DNA of 64,000 nt from Lingula anatina (lineage: Eukaryota > Brachiopoda > Lingulata > Lingulida > Lingulidae). Positions 51,001-60,113 of the stretch are shown here, piece by piece. The notes beneath the pieces are model-generated. The model had not been told where the DNA came from, searched no databases, and saw only the letters and a program-made list of their open reading frames with translations. The first letter of the stretch is position 1. The number at the start of each line of letters is the position of its first letter. The stretch covers positions 367,986 to 431,985 of the forward strand of contig NW_019774380.1 in the NCBI RefSeq assembly GCF_001039355.2, read 5' to 3'. The position numbers and the translations under genes are program-made.

Positions 51001-53967
51001 ATATATCCTTCGGCACTTCAGTGAAAGCACGTGGGAGAAAATAACGACATTTGTAAAGGACAACAATCTCACTCTCTTCAAACTTTTCATGAGCGCATAC
51101 CAACTCCTGCTGCATCAATACTGCAACTCTCATTACATCACTGTAGGCGGCGTGGTTGACCTGCGTAGCCACCTGAAAGACGTGAAGAATCCAATGACGT
51201 CCTTTGCCAATCACATACCGTACGTAGCCTCATTCAAAGAAGAAGACTGCAGTATTTTGGAATTCCTCCGAAACAATGCAGAAATTATCAATCAATGTAT
51301 CGAGCACAGCGTTTACCCTGCACATCGAATTCATGAAGATATTAGAGGATCGCCCACATTCCCTTACCCTCATTTACTCGTGATGAAAGATGCTGGAGAT
51401 TTCTCTCCTGTATTCGAATCGGCTAGCCGGTTTGGCACACACATCTATCGGGTGCAGCAAGTTGGGTGCTGGTGGGAAACCCGCATGGCTCTCTGGAAAA
51501 ACGTCCCCTCAGAACCTTACCACATTGAACTCTCGTACAGTTACGATATTTTGACGAGATCTGAAGCAAACGCTGTAGCAGACGACTACGTAAGGTTGTT
51601 GGAAGCCATCGTCGACTGCCCAGATATGTCCTTGAGTGAAATATCTCGCCCAAAACTCTTTGAAACCATCACCGATGCCATTGAGCCATATGAACAAAGC
51701 CAAGCTGGTTCCGATGGGGTGTTGTACAAACTGAAAACACAAAAACCGATACCGGTCCAAAACACTGCTGTTGGAAGTCCTGTTGGGTCGTCATTGGATA
51801 AAAAAGGTGCTCGGGCCTCTCCTCCTCCATACACCGTGCATGATCAACACTCTCAGAAGACGAAGAGCAGAATGGCCGAGAAGATACGAAAGAAAGAAGC
51901 CAAGAAATTAATGAAAAGCCAGAAAGAAGGGAAGATGGCTGATAAATCTGGAAAGAAGCAAAACGACCAAAATCATGGAAAGGATGCAGTGAAGACCAAG
52001 GGCATGGGCAAGGTAGAATTACAATTCTTTCATTATTCAGAATTGTGTCCTTACACATAATTTTGCTTGTATGCTTTTTTTCAAAGGAAGTTTGGTGTAC
52101 ATGCACAATACTTAAAGGGATAACAACTATTCATTTTGGCAAAAAAAAAAAAAAAAAAAAAAGAATTTTCCTGGGGTAAAGAAAAATTTTCTCCTACTTA
52201 CCTGTGGTTAATGAATCCATTCCCACATTCAAAAATAGTCCCTTATTTTTTTCTAAAAAGTTTGGTTTGTTCTAATAGTCTCTTAAAAGATTGTTACAGA
52301 GTGTAGCCATCTATGTAGGTCACGTGATGTGATGGCAAACACAAATTCCAGAATAATTATGTTAACCGCCGTTTTGGTGGTAAAATAGAATTTATTATAT
52401 TTCTATGAGTTGTTTGCAATGTATTTATTGTGAAATATGGAAATCTTACGAACAGTTATCCCTTAAACGATCTGAGTGCCGGTGTGTCAGAAGTGGCAGT
52501 CTTCACAATGGAAGCCCGGGATCCAATATGATTTGTACAGGTTCGGGTTAGTCGGAATATTAGGGTTAGGATATGGGACAAATGTCATCTGTACAAAGTG
52601 ATGGGGGGGGGGGCGGACTGCCATTCCTGTCACACTGATTCAATAAAGCTGTCATAGCGCAGTAGATTAATACGAGACTGTTAAAACAAGAGTTAATTTT
52701 CGCTGAAGTTCTTACCAAATTTCTGAAATCTGTTTCCTGTCCGTCGCAATTTAACTGTCTGTTAAAGCGATTACCTGTGCGCTATTTCTCAAAAACCTTT
52801 TCTCTCCGTTTTCTAGATATCGACATTGAATAAGGACGAGTACAGCGCTGGCATGAAGAAACTGAAGGAATATTACAGTCAGATGAAGTTTGACATTGCC
52901 ACAACACAGGAGATTCGTGCCATTTTGTCCTCTATGCCGTATTCCCCGAACGTGCTGAAACTGCAAGGAGGTCAGTTGTTTTTTTTTACGAGAACCGTTT
53001 ATCTAACAGCATATATTTAGCAAACCTGACAGCCTAATCATTCGTAGCTGATGACGGAAGTTTGATTTCCTGTCCAAATTACATCTATCTCTGCTTTGAG
53101 CAGACCGTCATGCCTTCATGCAATATGAAATCTGAGAGCGAGTTTTATGAACGGTACATTGTTTGCAAACGAATTGGTAAACGAACAAACATATAAACAA
53201 GTTGATAAATAAATAAATTAGTAATAGTCTACTTCGTAATAAATGCGCAGTTGATCTAACACTATGATACACACGTGTAAAGTTGACCACAGAGAGTCAA
53301 ACATTCTCATGTTTCAACCGAGTCTTATTAATTTTTTTATTTTTATTTATTTATTTATTTATTGTCAAATTAACCCTAGGTTACTCCTTAATCAGTGATA
53401 ACCTCCTTCTTTTGTGTGTATTCTGAAGAGTTTTTTTTCTTGTTTTAAGGGGGCCATCTTTCTAAACAAGTGGATGGTAAGCTGAGCCCGGTTCACATGC
53501 GACTTCTTCTGCCGGGAAAAGCCAAGGAGCTTCCAAAAGGCATCCGGCTGGTCTGGGGCCCGCGGGAGAACCTGTACAGGAGCAGTCTGAAGTTGAACAA
53601 GATCATTTCCGCCGACTTTGCCACTGATGGAGGTAATTAATTTTCTGTAATGAAAATTATTTATAATTTCCAGTAAAAAATTACTAAATTGTTAAGAAGA
53701 AAATTTCGAACTATACATTATTGTATTGTACTAAATATTGTATTGTATTTATTTTTTCCTCCATGTATTATTATTATGTGAAATATCTCTATTCCCGACA
53801 CTATATGAGAAATTCATATTCTTTATTCACCAGAAAACTCAGGCATGGTAATAGACGTGGGGCGAAAGAAGTACTATTTCGTTCACTCGGACGCATACTC
53901 GGTGGAACGTTGGGTATATGGCATACAGGAACTTCTGGATCCCGACGATGATGCTGAGTGGGATTAA
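41458..53967 (+). CDS. Animal FAS-like polyketide synthase with C-terminal condensation-like and PH-like domains
   Basis: Nine coding exons: 41458-41666, 41995-42155, 42594-42797, 43233-43414, 44038-44212, 44652-52012, 52817-52970, 53450-53632, 53834-53967. They give 8,763 bp in continuous phase, or 2,920 residues. The ATG is preceded by an acceptor at 41440, so a 5' UTR exon lies upstream. Domain order: KS (1-440), AT (525-840), DH (895-1205), structural KR (1257-1427), degenerate ER (1467-1792), KR (1821-2072), ACP (2097-2187), condensation-like (2209-2644), Lys-rich linker, PH-like (2810-2910). KS Cys175/His310/His351, AT Ser617, DH His925/Asp1102, KR Tyr1971 and ACP Ser2142 are all present. 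No thioesterase is seen. It should build a polyketide or fatty-acid-like chain in the cytosol. The product is unknown. Confidence 0.93.
44357..44401. repeat. CA-rich microsatellite
   Basis: CA array preceded by about 80 bp of degenerate CA/CG-rich sequence, in the fifth PKS intron. Confidence 0.9.
45293..46237 (+). other. PKS acyltransferase domain
   Basis: GHSVGE carries the catalytic Ser617, and YHRGRLQ carries the conserved Arg. SSAFHSHHM has His726. The AFHS motif at the specificity position is the pattern usually linked to malonyl-CoA rather than methylmalonyl-CoA (YASH), so malonyl is the likely extender. That specificity is an inference. Confidence 0.92.
46403..47335 (+). other. PKS dehydratase domain
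   Basis: [11 protein letters not shown] gives the HxxxGxxxxP motif (His925), and [11 protein letters not shown] gives the catalytic Asp1102. Both halves of the double hotdog are therefore intact and dehydration is expected. YTEKW follows as a post-domain motif. Confidence 0.88.
47489..48001 (+). other. PKS structural (non-catalytic) KR subdomain
   Basis: [12 protein letters not shown] and [18 protein letters not shown] match the Rossmann-like structural half that precedes ER/KR in FAS-like synthases. A methyltransferase-like segment, which vertebrate FAS retains as a remnant, appears to be absent or very reduced. Confidence 0.65.
48119..49096 (+). other. PKS enoylreductase remnant, probably inactive
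   Basis: The position and outline of a FAS-type ER are kept ([17 protein letters not shown] and [13 protein letters not shown] align with the catalytic and hinge parts). Where ER should have its glycine-rich NADPH loop (GxGxxG), the sequence reads [20 protein letters not shown] with no such motif. A loss of enoyl reduction is inferred, and the product would keep double bonds. Confidence 0.7.
49181..49936 (+). other. PKS ketoreductase domain
   Basis: GGLTGLG (1827-1833) is the NADPH loop. [20 protein letters not shown] supplies Ser1958, Tyr1971 and Asn1975. It is an active short-chain-dehydrogenase-type KR by all visible criteria. Confidence 0.93.
50009..50281 (+). other. PKS acyl carrier protein
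   Basis: LGMDSMLAM holds Ser2142, the phosphopantetheine attachment site, in a typical four-helix carrier context. There is a single carrier domain. Confidence 0.93.
50345..51652 (+). other. C-terminal condensation-like (CoA-dependent acyltransferase superfamily) domain
   Basis: About 436 residues laid out like an NRPS C domain: LPALRTTYR near the start, [10 protein letters not shown] as the HHxxxDG active site, and [28 protein letters not shown] and NHIPYV in the second half. The catalytic His (2339) and the Asp are present, while the Gly after the Asp is Met. It sits where a thioesterase would be, so it may release the chain onto an amine, alcohol or other acceptor. Confidence 0.85.
51779..52012 (+). 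other. PKS linker with PPPY motif and Lys-rich helix
   Basis: ASPPPYTVH is a canonical PPxY WW-domain ligand (residues 2701-2704). It is followed by about 50 residues dominated by Lys, Glu and Gln that could be a charged helix or nuclear/membrane-contact segment. The frame runs on past the exon end to a stop at 52058-52060, but the GTAGAA donor at 52013 and the in-phase next exon show that this is intronic read-through. Confidence 0.75.
52112..52466. mobile_element. piggyBac-type MITE, family C, copy 2
   Basis: About 355 bp bounded by TTAA on both sides, with AGGGATAAC and GTTATCCC terminal inverted repeats. It is in the sixth intron of the PKS gene, in inverted orientation relative to 10589-10936. 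A poly-A run of about 21 lies near its left end. Confidence 0.84.
52495..52640. repeat. Dispersed repeat E, copy 2
   Basis: GGTTCGGGTTAGTCGGA, ATCTGTACAAAGTGATG, a G run and CCTGTCACACTG match the repeat at 36236-36410. It lies 29 bp right of the family C MITE, in the same PKS intron. Confidence 0.7.
52952..53937 (+). other. PKS C-terminal pleckstrin-homology-like domain
   Basis: Encoded by the last three exons. LKLQGGHLSKQ resembles the first strand of PH domains. Basic strands follow ([20 protein letters not shown]). [20 protein letters not shown] and IQELL resemble the last strand and the C-terminal helix with its conserved Trp. A PH fold would bind phosphoinositides or a protein partner and place the synthase on a membrane. 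The fold call is from pattern only. Confidence 0.6.
53337..53361. repeat. (TTTA)n microsatellite
   Basis: Short array in the PKS intron between exons 52817-52970 and 53450-53632. Confidence 0.9.
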
Positions 53968-56140
53968 TGGACAAAGAGATGACACAAGAGAAAGGAATTT
54001 GTAAGGGGAACGCTGAATTCTTGTAACGCAAGCAATGAAACGTGTAACGCTGGCAAGGAAACTTGAAAAATGTAAAACATTGAGAAGGTTGCGAGAGCTT
54101 CAGATTCGTGAGCCTCGGTGCTTTGACGTCCCCGTGTCAATGACTGCTGTGCGTTTTCCAAACTGAATTTCTATCAGTTATCAAAAGTTTAAAAAGCTAT
54201 CGTTAAGATATAAGAGTACATGTGAGGAGATGTGCTTGTAGAAGACTAAAAAAGATTCATTAAAATGACTTAAACTCCAAGCAAATAAAGAAGTACTTCA
54301 AAATTTCCCTAAGAAATAAATCTGTAAGAAAAATCAGCTTCTTCTTTAGAAGCCTTGGTGATAACCTGTTGAACCGCTGTCTTATGAATTTTAGACTTAA
54401 CTAGTGGAGCGAAAAGGCGCAGTAGTTTGATCAGTGGGGTAGAGAGTAAAGTTTTACTTACATACCGAAAGTTGACGCTGAAGCATCAAATGCTATAATA
54501 TTATGCAACTCGGTGCAGTGCTTATTACTGTATACGCAGTACACATGTAGTGCATCTGATGCGATTGTTCTGCCAATATTTTCACTTTTTTCCCATATTT
54601 AATATGGTTATAGTGCAAGAGGTTCTCCGTATATAATAGTAAAATTCTGATTAATTTGATAATTAATACCGTATAATTTGGTGGTAAGGTTTTGGTGTTA
54701 TATTGGAAGGGCAATACAATGTTATACCAATATTCAAGAGTATATAAGTCTGCAGTTACTGTAGTACCATATAGTTTTGTATTATATATTTGGGTAAAAA
54801 TATTGCAATGCAACGTTGCACCATTGTTGTCAACAGAGTTTATTTTCTTGGTAACTTTGTGTTTCAGTTCATATATATGTTTATATTTAGTTGCGGCTGT
54901 AGGCCTACGTGGCAGATGGAAAGCATGTAAAATATACCGTTATCATATTCAGGTACAAGTATATCTTAATCCCAGTATTGATGTGCCGTATATTTATATG
55001 CAAAGTATTATGTATATTATGCAAAGCAGTGTCTTATCTTAACTGCGGGATTAAGTTATTAATCTCAGATAAAGTAGTGAAGCAAACAGTGTTGGAAGAG
55101 CAGATAAATAAGTTTTTCTGTTGTCTTTATGGTTTGCTTTAAGGGCATTGTAAGCCTTTATTGTTATCCAGATACCCAAAATTAGTTGTTTCCTGCATCT
55201 AATTATTCAATAATGCGTCTATTTTTGTGCTGATTTAAAGCAATAAAAATCCATTGAAAATTTAAAATATCGGCGTTTTCATTTCACGTTGCAATGTGAA
55301 AGCGAAGGCAACTCAGAACTTTAATCGTAAATTGAACACCTTTCTCTTTTGAGGTGAGATGGCAATCGGTATGGGGCATAATTTTATCCCTGAAGAATAG
55401 AAACCATGATGTTGCGTTTTTTTATCATAACCAGATGTTCTTTAAAAAGATTACAGGTTAAACAAGAAGTATTAAGTTCTTCAAAGAAAACGTTGACTAA
55501 AATGTCCCAAAAATTCTGACACATTATTATTTTTTCTTGAAAATTGTCATCCCATCCTGTAGACTTACACCCATACCTTAGGTGGCATTGCACCACGCCC
55601 GCAAGGGCAGAGCAATAGACTTGCTAAAAATTACGTAAAAATAAATACCATGGAAACCCCTGTTCAAGCTTATCGCACAACACACAGGGCAAGAGTAACA
55701 TAGGCCTTGCAGAGTTATAAGACTTGTAACAAGTAAAGAACTTTGTCAGAAGTCGATGACCCCTGCATCGTATAATTATATACTATTTACAAGAGCATTA
55801 CATTTGTTAATATATCGGTGGACATTGCAGACTTATTAGAATCTACGGAGAGAAGACTGCACTTTGACACAATAGATCCACCCTCCCCTTGAACCCGTAA
55901 GACGCCTATCTTCACATCCACATGTACATATAGGGGCCTATGCATTGTGTTACATGTGCTCTTAATAATGCAACCAGTAGCCAGAGTGGGTCATATACAG
56001 CGCACGCCAGTGGAATACACCCTCCAGGTCAGCAGATAATCCTTCAAGTTGCGTGTTTGCGGTCGCTGGTTATCTCCGGTGTTCCCCACTGAGGAGACGG
56101 CCGACACTGCAAAGGAAGTACATTGTACAACTTACACAAA
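53968..56140. other. PKS 3' UTR and intergenic spacer
   Basis: AATAAA at 54284-54289 is the first plausible PKS poly(A) signal, about 320 bp after the stop. A second lies near 55240. The rest is AT-rich with no recognised element. Sequence just left of 56141 becomes GC-richer and probably holds the promoter and 5' UTR of the dehydrogenase gene. Confidence 0.55.
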
Positions 56141-59100
56141 ATGGCTGCTGAAGGGGACTACTTGATCGTGCCGAGGGAAGAGGTGACCGCGTTCGCCGTC
56201 CGGTGCCTGACCGCCGTGGGTTCAAGACAAGAATATGCCGACACTACGGCGGATCTCCTTACTGCTGCCGACTACCGCGGTCATTTTAGTCATGGATTAA
56301 ACAGATTAGGTGAGAATACTCATGAAGTAGGCCTAATTTAGCGCTTAAGACGTATAATATATGTGCAAACGTGCAGAGTACAATGTAAAGTTTTAAGTGT
56401 CAGCCAGCTTGTATTATTAGAAGTCACGGTGAAGTTCTTGTAGTGGTCTTGTCATTCATATGTTGGTGTATCCACTTGTGCAAACACGGGCACGTATGCA
56501 CACACAGAGGCAGTACACGCATACGTACGTGCGTGCGCGGGCGTTGTTTGTTGTCCGCGATCTTCGATAAACAGGGTCGCGCAGGGGTCAAAGTTGCATC
56601 TTACTGAATACACATTCTAACTGATTTGTTCCCAAAGTCGTGCCTATGTAAAGTAGGGTTCCCATGAAGAATTAAAAAGAACCGACCCATCTCTACAGAC
56701 ATGATGCTTTGCTATGCAGTTACATTGTTCTTATGTCTTAACAGAAAGTGTGCCAGCTCGTGACTCGACTGCTACATCAACGAGGAAAAATGGTGGAAAA
56801 GGTGTCTTCGTTTATGCTTAGAGTCGGCCTACAACCGTTTTCTATCTGTTCTGTTCACGACAATGTACACGTAAACCCCTTGTCTGTGATACCTACAACT
56901 ACAATCCACACAGAATTTGTTTATATCTGGTTGAAACGAAAGCTCCGGCTGACCTTTTCTCGTCATGCAACCATTTCTATATTTATTGCATTTGTCTCGG
57001 TCGTAAATTGCTCTTCGGAGCACGTTGTGCTATAGCTGTGACAGATGTTATTATTCACGCAGCATAATTTTATTTTGGTACTGTTAACCCCCCCCCCCCC
57101 CAAAAATTGAGTTAGTATTAATGAGTATTCATGTCATGTGGGTTCAACCCCCAAGTTAATATATTACAGGAGCCGTTCCGAATGAGTTAAGTCGACCCAG
57201 CTTGTGCACACTAAGGGACCGTTCATATGAAAAATCTATTTTCTAAAAATCTATTTTCTATTCGCGGTATCTTGTGATCATTCCGAGCGCAGCCGAGAAT
57301 TAATTACAGCTTTGGAAGTAACTGGGTCGCGCTGCCAATAATTACGCCGCGGGGTATTCAGCGCACAGACTGTGATCACAAGATACCGCAAATAGAAAAA
57401 ATATTTTAGAAAATAGATTTTTCATATGAACGGTCCCTTACTCTACGCGGTCTCTCGCTGAATGCAATCAGATAAACAGACTAACTTGCCTCCGTTTGGT
57501 GTGGAGTAGAATACAGAAAAGCTGGCCATTTTCCTAGTGCGTTGTAAACAAGAGGCGTGTTAGGCTCTATTCCCATAGATTTTAGATCGATCTATCCCCG
57601 CGGGGAGTCTCACTAGATTACTTTCAGTTAATCCGACTTAAATGTCCGTCCCGCCTACTACAAGCTGTAAGGGGATAATTAACTTTCGTGTCCGCCCGGC
57701 TGACAGCTATTTAGCGTGAACCCCCAGGGAGTTAGGTCGATCTAAAGTAGGTCGATCTAATCTATGGAAATGGGGTGTACGTCTATTAATCTGATTGCAG
57801 TTAACGAGTCCCAGAAGTGAAGATGAATGACCTAAAATACATACTGTGGATTTTTACTCCAGAAATGTATGTAGATGATATTATCTGCGGTACAACGGAC
57901 AAGGACGCTGTTCCAACCATTGAGAACGAGACCGCTGCAACCGCCTGGGTTAACGGCAACAACGCCCCCGGCCCGCCTGTCGCCAAATTCTGCATGGACC
58001 TTGCTATACGGAAGGCCAAAGAGGCAGGGATTGCAATGGTCGCCGTAAAAGGTTTGGCTTTAAAATTCTACTTACTTGTACCTGTATAGTATATTGCATT
58101 AATGGTCGTTGGTGGACGTAATTAAAACCAACGTTTATTTTTAGCGTAAAATTAGCGTGTAGTTCATTTTACATGAAATGAGGTCAGTTTCACTAAAGGA
58201 TATTTCGTTTAAAAGGGCTACTTCTGGTTTAACTTGGGTCAAAGTAAATTAAATAACATTTTGGTCTAAAACTTAAGACAAATTCAGGATAAAGTCTGTT
58301 TGTGAAACTGACGAGACATCTAACTGCTAAATCCAACAAATGTTGTTTTTTTAATTTTGTTTTGTGTACATTCACACACCCCAATTGAATTAATTTCGGT
58401 TCAACCATTTTTATATTAAACTAAAAAATGAAGTAAACTACCATATAACTAAAATGCTTCGAATTTAAATAGGAAATTTGTGTGCAAAATTGGCATGCTA
58501 CTTAGTTTCTATTTCTTTTAATAAGCATATCCTTTCTGATTTACAGAATCAAACCATTTTGGAATTGCCGGTTGGTACAGCATGCGGGCTTGTGAACAGG
58601 GGTTAATAGTAAGGTTTAAATAAAACAATCAACTTGCTTCAAGATAGTTCACATTCAGTGTTTGTGTCAGAAAAAATCTTTCTCTGTCCACGTCTCAACT
58701 CAACAACAAGAGACGAGAGTATCAAATACACCTTTGAGTGTAATAAATAGCTAAGGTCGATTTCCACATGTGATTATTGATAAAACACCAGAGATTTTTC
58801 AGCTAACGTGCTGTTTTAATTAGTAACTTTTAGAAATGTTCAAACCAACAAAATCGGCCGTGATGAAAACATAAGCAAAGCGGTTTCGTCCTTACCACCT
58901 TGCTACCTTTTATGGTATGCTATGCTATGCTATGTAAAACTCTGTTTGGTGTAAAGCATTGAGCACTAGTTCTTTATTCTTTCAGGGATTGGCCTTCACA
59001 AATTCCTCACCTGCCATTGTCCCAACCCGTGCAAAGAAGGTAAAGTGATCAAATCTTCAGCACTTTATCTTTCTGACTCTGCCCTCGGTGATGACAATGA

Positions 59101-60078
59101 CTAGTGCGCACACGATATAACATGCACACACATGCTACCCAAACCACAGCATAGGGGGACACGTGGACACACATACAACTCCCAAGCACGCGACCATCCG
59201 TACGCACTCAAACAGTACGTTTTGAATAATAATGTAATATTCTGAGTAAAAACACCTTATTTCAAATTTTAGCCAACGTTCGGCACCAATCCAATTTCAA
59301 TGGCGGCTCCTGCTGAAAATGGCGACAGTTTTGTTCTGGACATGGCAACGTCCACGGTTGCTATGGGAAAGGTGAGTTGCCATGGAAATATTGGTCGCTA
59401 TACAACGATAAGGGAATCAACGTCTCTGCTACCATAAGGCTCAGAGCATATTAATTATTTACCGGTGTTTGATAAAAATGTGTTGCAAAAATGCAAAATG
59501 AATTTTTTTCACCAATACTATAACGTTTGCATTACTTGTTTTATCTGAGGTTGAGATAGCAGAGAGACGAGGACATAAGATACCAGACGGATGGGGCGTT
59601 GACAAAGAGGGCAAGGTTCATATTTATTTATTTGTTTGTTTGTTTTATTCGTGTATTGACTTACTTTTATCTTAATTTATTCATTTATTTACTTATCTAT
59701 TCAGAAATTAAAATATTCTCTTTACTATTTCGGTTTAGGGAAACATTAGGAATATAGGAGAAAATACTGTATAATAGTATATATATCACATGTTGATGAT
59801 ACTGGTGGTCGATGACTGAGAGAGAGAGAGATGGCCTTTATTGTTTTCTGCGTCAGTATATCCCAGTCATATTCCTGTTATTTTAACCCAGGTCACCAAC
59901 GACCCCACTGCGGTGATAAAGCCAGGTGGATTGTTGCCTTTGGGTGGCGCAGAAGAAACGAGTAAGTTCACTCTCGCTACAGTATACAGAACATACAGTT
60001 TTAGACATTTTTGTACTAGGATTATTAAAAAAAGGTGGGGGCTGTTTTGGCCCCCTGCCGTTGCGATGACAGGGTGTA

Positions 60079-60113
<35 letters not shown>

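Noticed and set aside
44714-51834. Many antisense open frames opposite the PKS exon
   Set aside because: They are shadows of a long codon-biased exon on the other strand. None has domain content.
52013-52060. A PKS protein ending at the TAA at 52058-52060
   Set aside because: The GTAGAA donor at 52013 is in phase with a well-supported exon at 52817 and two more exons that complete a PH-like domain, so the stop is intronic read-through. A short isoform by intron retention remains possible.
41458-53967. Bacterial contamination or recent bacterial transfer of the PKS
   Set aside because: The gene has eight phase-consistent spliceosomal introns, a local AT-rich repeat environment and an animal TTAA MITE inside an intron, and it is flanked by animal genes.
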